The notes under the pieces: model-generated
Database searches by the model: none
What the model saw: only the letters and a program-made list of their open reading frames with translations
What the model was told of the DNA's origin: nothing
Assembly (NCBI GenBank): GCA_964460845.1
Contig: CAYWRZ010000007.1
Coordinates: 128,568-192,567 of the forward strand
Source of the DNA: CAYWRZ01 sp964460845
Lineage (GTDB): Bacteria; Bacteroidota; Bacteroidia; Flavobacteriales_D; UBA2798
Length of the DNA: 64,000 nt
Direction: 5' to 3'
Translations under genes and position numbers: made by a program
Shown here: positions 59,505 through 64,000 of the stretch, piece after piece
Position numbering within the stretch: position 1 is the stretch's first letter
Layout of the letters: the number at the start of each line of letters is the position of its first letter

Positions 59505-59556
59505 AATAAGAAAAGCAAGGGTGCGAAGCACTTGCCTTGCCCTTGCTTTTCTTATT
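59505..59556. other. Long inverted repeat in repeat C
   Basis: A perfect 17-bp stem (AATAAGAAAAGCAAGGG and its complement) around an 18-base loop that itself contains GTGC-GAA-GCAC, about 130 bp upstream of the Rhs start. The equivalent in copy 2 keeps the shape with a wobble and a mismatch. It may be a terminator for leftward transcription entering the cassette, or part of a structured RNA. Confidence 0.6.
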
Positions 59557-59767
59557 TATGCTGTGTAGCGTTGCTTTCTTTTTTTTCCTTTTTGTAGGAA
59601 GTAGTGATCTTTTCTTTAGATCGCTTGTGATCCAAAGAATGTACCCTGAGCCTTATTTACAGCCCCTCAGGGCTGTGCAGCGCTACGGGGGATACCCAGA
59701 GACCCAGCTATGCCGCTGCTAAGCGGCCTACCCTTTAAATAGCGCCTGCGCGGCCTGAGCGCTCTCC

Positions 59768-59954
59768 GGCTCGCCGGGTTGTGAGTGGGTGGCAAGGTGG
59801 GGCAAGGGGTGCCACGTAAGTGGCCTTGCCGCTACTGCAGAGCAGCGAAGCGTTGCCACCCCACCGGCGAGCCTAAATTGAAGCTGTGGCTGCCCGCACC
59901 AATTGCAGGAGACACAACCTTAAAGAAAACCTTTGATTAGTGATTAGCGGGCAG
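59768..59954. other. Multi-helix GC-rich structured element upstream of Rhs cassette 1
   Basis: Nested perfect pairings within 190 bp of non-coding DNA: GGCTCGCCGG (59768-59777) with CCGGCGAGCC (59864-59873); inside it GGGTGGCAA (59787-59795) with TTGCCACCC (59853-59861); inside that GGCAAGG (59801-59807) with CCTTGCC (59824-59830), topped by the hairpin GCCAC-GTAA-GTGGC (59811-59824); and a small CTGC/GCAG hairpin. A neighbouring stem CTGCCCGC (59890-59897) pairs with GCGGGCAG (59947-59954). The density of exact long-range pairs suggests a structured RNA or DNA. The left part is repeated at the right window edge. Confidence 0.55.
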
Positions 59955-60002
59955 AGGGAACAGCGAATGAATGGAGCAGGGCTGCTTGCAAGGGGCGTGA
60001 CA

Positions 60003-60124
60003 GGGTAGTATAGCCTGGCGCGAAGCTTGCGCAGACCTGCGCAAAGAATACCTTATCACCGGTGAACTGGTAGGTGGTACGAAAGTTCGTAACCTGGCCG
60101 ACGTCGGGCAGGTGAGTAGCTGCC
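60003..60124. repeat. Repeat A, copy 2
   Basis: The 122-bp partner of 56382-56503. It lies immediately before TA pair 2, whose antitoxin starts 53 bp further on, whereas copy 1 borders the toxin end of TA pair 1. The TTGCGCAG/CTGCGCAA stem is unchanged and the TACGAA/TTCGTA stem is kept with a different loop. Confidence 0.85.
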
Positions 60125-60127
60125 CTT

Positions 60128-60157
60128 ACGAAATTTCGTTGTTTTTCAGTATCTTTG
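60128..60157 (+). promoter_or_regulatory. Palindrome and -7 box of TA pair 2
   Basis: The perfect 12-bp palindrome ACGAAATTTCGT (60128-60139) is followed by TATCTTTG (60150-60157), 20 bp before the antitoxin ATG. The layout suits autorepression by the antitoxin or the TA complex. Confidence 0.55.
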
Positions 60158-60177
60158 TAGTCAGATAAGCCCTATTT

Positions 60178-60378
60178 ATGAAAGCCTTAGTTATCCGTGA
60201 CGTAAATGACAAAGAACTGAAGTTTTTACAACAGTTGTTAGAACGTTTAGGTCTGACCTCCTCTACTTTGTCGGAAGAAGAACTGGAAGACATGGGAATG
60301 TCTATTCTGCTGAAGAATGTAGATCGTAAAGACAAGGTATCCCGCAGCTCGGTTATGAAAAAGCTGCGTGGTGAATGA
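60178..60378 (+). CDS. Antitoxin of TA pair 2
   Basis: A 66-residue protein, MKALVIRDVNDKELKFLQQL, with the segment LSEEELEDMGMSILLKNVDR and a basic C-terminus, unrelated in sequence to the antitoxin of pair 1. It overlaps the toxin gene by four bases. A palindrome and -7 box lie just upstream. Small acidic antitoxins of this kind commonly precede RelE/YoeB-like toxins in Bacteroidota. Confidence 0.8.
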   Translation: MKALVIRDVNDKELKFLQQLLERLGLTSSTLSEEELEDMGMSILLKNVDRKDKVSRSSVMKKLRGE

Positions 60379-60641
60379 AAACAGAATTTCTTTCCCGTTT
60401 TTCTAAAGACGTAGAGAAAATCCGTTCTTCCCAAGTGAGAGCGGATGTTGAACAGGCGATTCTTTTGATAGAATCCTGCGAACATATCCGAGACCTTGCG
60501 AATATTAAGAAACTCACCGGTCATAGAAACGCCTATCGTATGAAGATAGGCGATTACCGTATAGGCTTTTTTCTTAACCGTGATACGGTAGAATTTGCTC
60601 GGGTATTAGATCGAAAAGAGATTTACAAATCCTTTCCTTAA
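60375..60641 (+). CDS. RelE-family toxin (TA pair 2)
   Basis: An 88-residue protein with the RelE core: FLSRFSKDVEKIRSSQVRAD, the IRDLANIKKLTGHRNAYRMK segment, then IGDYRIGFFLNRDTVEFARVLDRKEIYKSFP, the typical GDYRIxF...RVxxRxxIY ending. RelE toxins cleave mRNA in the ribosome. It differs from the pair 1 toxin in sequence and in orientation relative to the flanking repeats. Confidence 0.9.
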   Translation: MKTEFLSRFSKDVEKIRSSQVRADVEQAILLIESCEHIRDLANIKKLTGHRNAYRMKIGDYRIGFFLNRDTVEFARVLDRKEIYKSFP

Positions 60642-60654
60642 ATCTATCGATTAA

Positions 60655-61116
60655 GTAGTCCGGGAAAAAAAGCAGTTCAAAAACGGCGCTGTCAAAATAG
60701 CAGCCCCAAATCTTAAAACGCGCTGCCACCGGGTAAAAGAAAGTCTGACAAGTGGTTCACCCCTTAAAAAGTCCATTTTCTTAAAAACAACAAAATCAGT
60801 GTTTTAACCTGAAAGTAATTTTCTTCTCTTGTGCATCCCTTTTTTTTTGAACCACTTAAAAAAGGCGCGAGTTTATTGGTCTCAAGTGGTTCGGAGACCC
60901 AAAAAAAGGGGTGAACCACTTGCGAACTACTTGTCAGGTATGAACTACTTATGTCATTTTCTTTGTATGATTTTTGTGTTTTTGTAGGAACGAAGGCCCA
61001 GTGTTACCGGGGCAATCGACCAAATTACAAAACGCTTTCATACAAAAGAGCGAACCTTCATAATGCCGAAAAGTTGGCAAAGTTGTAAGCAGTCTAATCA
61101 GGATGTCAAAGAGCGG
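60655..61116. repeat. Repeat B, copy 2
   Basis: The 462-bp partner of 57105-57567, starting 14 bp after the TA toxin stop and ending just before the 3' end of the leftward membrane-protein gene. The TGAACCACTT motifs are kept, one with a single change (AAGTGGTTCG). The same end sequence, ATGTCAAAGAGCGG, precedes different genes in the two units. Confidence 0.85.
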
Positions 61117-61127
61117 TTAAAGATAAT

Positions 61128-61586
61128 TTATTCTGTATTTATTGGTTCATCAATTATTGTGTCGTTGGTTTTATTTTGCATCCTTCTTAACCATTTAATT
61201 AGTTCTACCAGTGAGCAACTAATCAATGCTGGGATGGCAATCCATATGTTACCATTTAATGACCAATATAGCATTAATCCTAAATCTCTATACTCTTCTT
61301 TCGGTACATAATAGATTATAGCACCTATAATAGAAATACATATCTCAGCAGCGATTAAAGTCCAAATTAGCCTTTGAAAAACTGTTTTTCCGGATTTATA
61401 AATTAACAATATTATTACTGGAATGAATAAAACGCTAAGGATAACAATGGTTACGGGTAGAAGGTAATAGTGTGCATTCGTGAGCTCGAAATGTGGATTT
61501 ATGCTGTGATGTATGATTAAATAAATACATGTTAATATCAATATTAAAATCGAAGCAATTACGATATTTAAGAGCTTTTTAATCAT
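61128..61586 (-). CDS. Four-helix membrane protein, paralogue of 54411-54836
   Basis: A 152-residue inner-membrane protein with four hydrophobic segments (near 7-26, 41-63, 76-95, 108-132). It shares KSGKTVFQRLIWTLIAAEI, PALISCSLVELIKW and the NKTNDTIIDEPINT end with the copy at 54411-54836. It lies 41 bp downstream of the MORN-like lipoprotein and is third in the Rhs cassette 2 unit, so it may be part of the immunity set. No known family is recognised. Confidence 0.7.
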   Translation of the reverse strand: MIKKLLNIVIASILILILTCIYLIIHHSINPHFELTNAHYYLLPVTIVILSVLFIPVIILLIYKSGKTVFQRLIWTLIAAEICISIIGAIIYYVPKEEYRDLGLMLYWSLNGNIWIAIPALISCSLVELIKWLRRMQNKTNDTIIDEPINTE

Positions 61587-61627
61587 CGAGAATTACCTTT
61601 GTTTTTTTGTATTGATAGCGAATTGCT

Positions 61628-62344
61628 TTAAAATCGAAAAACTAACTTTTTCTTATGATAAGGAATAAGCAACCTTTCTTGTTTTTCAGGAATCCATCTA
61701 GAGGATTCTATATAAATAATAAGGTTGTTCATGCCTTTGTTTAGTGGGAAAACTAATGAAAAAGGTTCTACTGGTATCCTTATATTTTGTATTGTATCCG
61801 TTTGATTTTCACCTGAAATAATAGACATTACATTTAATGTGTCACTTTTTTGAAAGTTTAAAAATGGTTCTATTTTAAATGTAATCTGTTCAAAAAACGA
61901 AACCAAAGTGTCTTTTTCAAAATTAGTGCTAATGAAGAAGCTACTATTGTGAATAATTTCTCCGTTTTCCCTATACATGATTCGCTCAATAGGTAACACT
62001 AACGTATCGAAACCATAAAGGATGTCGTAGTTTCTTTTTTCTTTTATCTTTCCTTGTTCATCATAATATCTAATATCGCCTCTTCTACTGCCGTTTTGAA
62101 ATGTTCCTTTTTCTTTTACATTACCATTAGGATAGAAAATAGCATATTCGCCGTCTATAATTCCATTTTTCTCCCAATAGTAAGATTCTACGCCTTTTCG
62201 TATGCCTTCTTCTTCGTAGAAAGTCTCCATATAGGTGTAACCTTCACGAATTTTCTCGTTTTTAAGATCTTCCGGTGAGGAAGGCTTTTTATTGCAGGAG
62301 GCCATTAATATGACGAGAGATAATATTCTTACTAAATTTTTCAT
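61628..62344 (-). CDS. MORN-like (YwqK-type) lipoprotein, candidate immunity protein of cassette 2
   Basis: A 238-residue lipoprotein (signal LVRILSLVILMASC, Cys at residue 17). The middle has MORN_2-type repeats: GVESYYWEKNGIIDGEYAIF, YPNGNVKEKGTFQNGSRRG and IRYYDEQGKIKEKRNYD, as in YwqK-family antitoxin or immunity proteins. It overlaps the stop of Rhs cassette 2 by four bases, so toxin and candidate immunity protein are translationally coupled. A periplasmic-facing anchor would suit protection against an envelope or incoming toxin. Confidence 0.75.
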   Translation of the reverse strand: MKNLVRILSLVILMASCNKKPSSPEDLKNEKIREGYTYMETFYEEEGIRKGVESYYWEKNGIIDGEYAIFYPNGNVKEKGTFQNGSRRGDIRYYDEQGKIKEKRNYDILYGFDTLVLPIERIMYRENGEIIHNSSFFISTNFEKDTLVSFFEQITFKIEPFLNFQKSDTLNVMSIISGENQTDTIQNIRIPVEPFSLVFPLNKGMNNLIIYIESSRWIPEKQERLLIPYHKKKLVFRF

Positions 62345-63573
62345 GGATTCTTATCCTCCATTTTTATCGAATTTTCAGGAGTTGGATAATTAGGGCTTGT
62401 CACTGTATCTCCTAGTACATTTACTTCTTTTGTCACCGAATCTCTATGAACTAAATAGCCTGTTTTTGAGCCATCAAAATGACCCCGATAAACAGGGTGA
62501 ATGTAAGGGCTTTCACCTCCTATAGGTGTTCCGCTATCGCTCGAAGAAGCTCCTGCTCCTGCACCTGTGTCACCGGATAAACCTGCTCCCGTTGTTGCAG
62601 GCGGAGCTTTTTCAGTTGTGGTAGCAGGTAGCTGTTCTTTTTCAGCCTGATCGGCTAATTCAATAATAGTAGTAACTCTGCTTACGACTTGCTGTATTAC
62701 TTCTGGCAAAGGAGTGCCGGAGGGGGCGTTAAGACTTTTTCCGACACCCAGCAGGGCGGTTAATAGAGCCTCAATATTTTTCCCTTGTGGGCTATATCTT
62801 GATACGTATTTTGTGGGATCAGCTCCTCCGTATTTTGTGGTGAGGTGATATCCTGATGCCTGATCATATTTAGATCTCTCGTATTTAGCAATTTGTTTTC
62901 CGAGTCCGAATACACCACCTAATATGAAAGAGAATTGGGCTTTTCCTTCTGTATCCCATGTCTGACTATAAGAAACGTTTCCATCTTTATGAAGCACATA
63001 AGTATGCGTGACATTATAGTCATAATAATACACCATTGTATTTTCATAAACATGGCTGGTAAATACATCATTACTGACTTCCATTCTTATGGATATTTTT
63101 TCGCCTGTTTGTCTATTGTCCAGTACAATGGTCATGTATTCTGTTCCTCCATCGGGGTCAGTCCAAACGAGAGGATTGTTGAGGAAAGCTTTGTAAGTAG
63201 ATTGGTCGGGCTGTAGTGAACGGAGCGGATCTACGGTTAGCCATCTTCCGATCCTTGGGTCGTATATTCTTCTTCCAAAGTCGTAGCTATTTCCCGCACC
63301 TTTCATTTCGTCGTCTCTTTCCATTCCGGACATTCCATACCTGTAATTATGCCCTGCGGCTGTTTCGAAGCGCCCCGGCATTTGCATTCCGAAGGGGTAA
63401 TAGTCGGAGTAGGATTTAATATCAGCCTGATAAAAGCTGACATTTCCGGAACTGGATATTTCCTGTGGGATAGCCCGGTCTGAGACGGTGCTGATTACAT
63501 GTTGTAAGGGGTAAGTGTTATCCGCGTTTTTTTCGCGTATTTGTTGGGTTTGATATAGGGATTGCGTTATCAT
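62341..63573 (-). CDS. Orphan Rhs C-terminal cassette 2
   Basis: A 410-residue protein from the ATG of MITQSLYQ. Residues 12-75 are identical or nearly so to cassette 1 (NTYPLQHVISTVSDRAIPQE, YYPFGMQMPGRFETAAGH). Residues 82-142 finish the RHS core (YDPRIGRWLTVDPLR, NNPLVWTDPDGG). The C-terminal 268 residues differ wholly from cassette 1. They contain an EYMTIVLDNRQTGEKISIRM strand region, a Gly-rich FSFILGGVFGLGKQIAKYE segment and a low-complexity Ala/Thr/Gly/Ser stretch near residue 330. No toxin family is recognised. Like cassette 1 it lacks the Rhs shell and any secretion domain. Confidence 0.75.
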   Translation of the reverse strand: MITQSLYQTQQIREKNADNTYPLQHVISTVSDRAIPQEISSSGNVSFYQADIKSYSDYYPFGMQMPGRFETAAGHNYRYGMSGMERDDEMKGAGNSYDFGRRIYDPRIGRWLTVDPLRSLQPDQSTYKAFLNNPLVWTDPDGGTEYMTIVLDNRQTGEKISIRMEVSNDVFTSHVYENTMVYYYDYNVTHTYVLHKDGNVSYSQTWDTEGKAQFSFILGGVFGLGKQIAKYERSKYDQASGYHLTTKYGGADPTKYVSRYSPQGKNIEALLTALLGVGKSLNAPSGTPLPEVIQQVVSRVTTIIELADQAEKEQLPATTTEKAPPATTGAGLSGDTGAGAGASSSDSGTPIGGESPYIHPVYRGHFDGSKTGYLVHRDSVTKEVNVLGDTVTSPNYPTPENSIKMEDKNP

Positions 63574-64000
63574 GTAATGAAAAAACAACTAAAAACTTAG
63601 TTGAATAAAGGCATTTTTTATGTTCTTGTTTTTTAAACAAACTGAGAAGACAGCCTACAAAGAAAAAAGGAGAAAAAAGAAAGCCTTAATTTTTTGCAGC
63701 GTAAATGAAAAAAGCAAGGGTGCGAAGCACTTGCCTTGCCCTTACTTTTTTTATTTATGCTGTGTATCGTTGCTTTCTTTTTTTTCCTTTTTGTAGGAAG
63801 TAGTAATCTGTTCTTTAGATCGCTTGTGATCCAAAGAATGTACCCTGAGCCTTATTTACAGCCCTTCAGGGCTGTGCAGCGATACGGGGAATACCCAGAG
63901 ACCAAAGTTGCCGCTGTTAAGCGGCCTACCCTTGTTATAGCGCCTGCGCGGCCTGAGCGCTCTCCGGCTCGCCGGGTTGTGAGTGGGTGGCAAGGTGGGG
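63332..64000. repeat. Repeat C, copy 2 (cut by window)
   Basis: The partner of 59137-59802, covering the shared Rhs N-terminus, its start, the inverted repeats and the beginning of the structured GC-rich element. The match is still running at the last base, so a further unit could follow outside the window. Confidence 0.85.

Larger units (their letters stand above)
59137..59802. repeat. Repeat C, copy 1 (Rhs N-terminus and upstream region)
   Basis: Near-identical to 63332-64000, where the second copy is cut by the window. It runs from codon 81 of the Rhs cassette, through its start, and across about 400 bp of upstream non-coding DNA. Identity drops sharply at the YRYGM codons, so the switch between shared and variable DNA lies inside the core domain. 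The total length is unknown, because copy 2 continues beyond the window. Confidence 0.85.

Overview
The window looks like a chromosomal segment of a Bacteroidota bacterium that secretes proteins by the type IX secretion system (T9SS). The evidence is PorU, PorV, GldJ and two PorP/SprF-like proteins, T9SS type A C-terminal sorting tails on two predicted cargo proteins, lipoproteins with Bacteroidota-type lipoboxes, and promoters of the TTTG-N19-TAnnTTTG kind. Base composition by eye is moderate in the middle and clearly more AT-rich at both ends.

Layout. (1) 1-8.4 kb is an accessory, AT-rich set of single genes: the tail of a TetX/UbiH-like FAD monooxygenase with a small membrane protein, a WG-repeat protein, a lipoprotein, an AraC regulator, a SIP-like flavoprotein, a VOC protein, and a leftward operon of a GbsR/MarR-like regulator and two methyltransferases, headed by a clear palindromic operator. 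(2) 9-20 kb holds secreted and envelope proteins: a seven-repeat T9SS cargo protein, an S41 peptidase, three alpha/beta hydrolases, a second WG-repeat protein and a PorP/SprF-like protein. (3) 21-51 kb is core genome. It contains pssA-purS; a PorV/PorQ-like protein translationally coupled to a giant PorU2-like sortase; a five-repeat beta-flower protein; gldJ; porP; then porU-porV-ispF, DUF4956 with a VTC polyphosphate polymerase, and cdd-pdhA-pdhC. It ends with a DUF7793-like protein, an RsmB/NOP methyltransferase, an M16 protease, a YceI protein and a helix-hairpin-helix outer-membrane pair.

(4) 51.5-64 kb is a genomic island starting at a tRNA-Val(TAC) gene. Right after the tRNA are two GIY-YIG nuclease remnants and a chimeric tRNA pseudogene that share a duplicated tRNA tail plus hairpin. 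Then come small membrane proteins and lipoproteins, a DDE transposase, and a tandem array of two related units of about 3.6-4.2 kb. Each unit has repeat A (122 bp, hairpin-rich), a type II toxin-antitoxin pair, repeat B (about 460 bp), small immunity-like genes, an orphan Rhs C-terminal cassette, and repeat C, which runs from the shared Rhs N-terminus into a strongly structured GC-rich region. The two units carry different toxin-antitoxin pairs, in opposite orientations, and different Rhs C-termini and lipoproteins, inside nearly identical repeats.

The central region is read as envelope biogenesis and protein secretion: cargo with sorting tails pass the T9SS pore, are carried by PorV-type shuttles and processed by PorU-type sortases. 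The right-hand island is read as a silent or slowly exchanging store of polymorphic toxin and immunity cassettes. That repeat-framed array, with its structured upstream element, is the best candidate here for an undescribed system.
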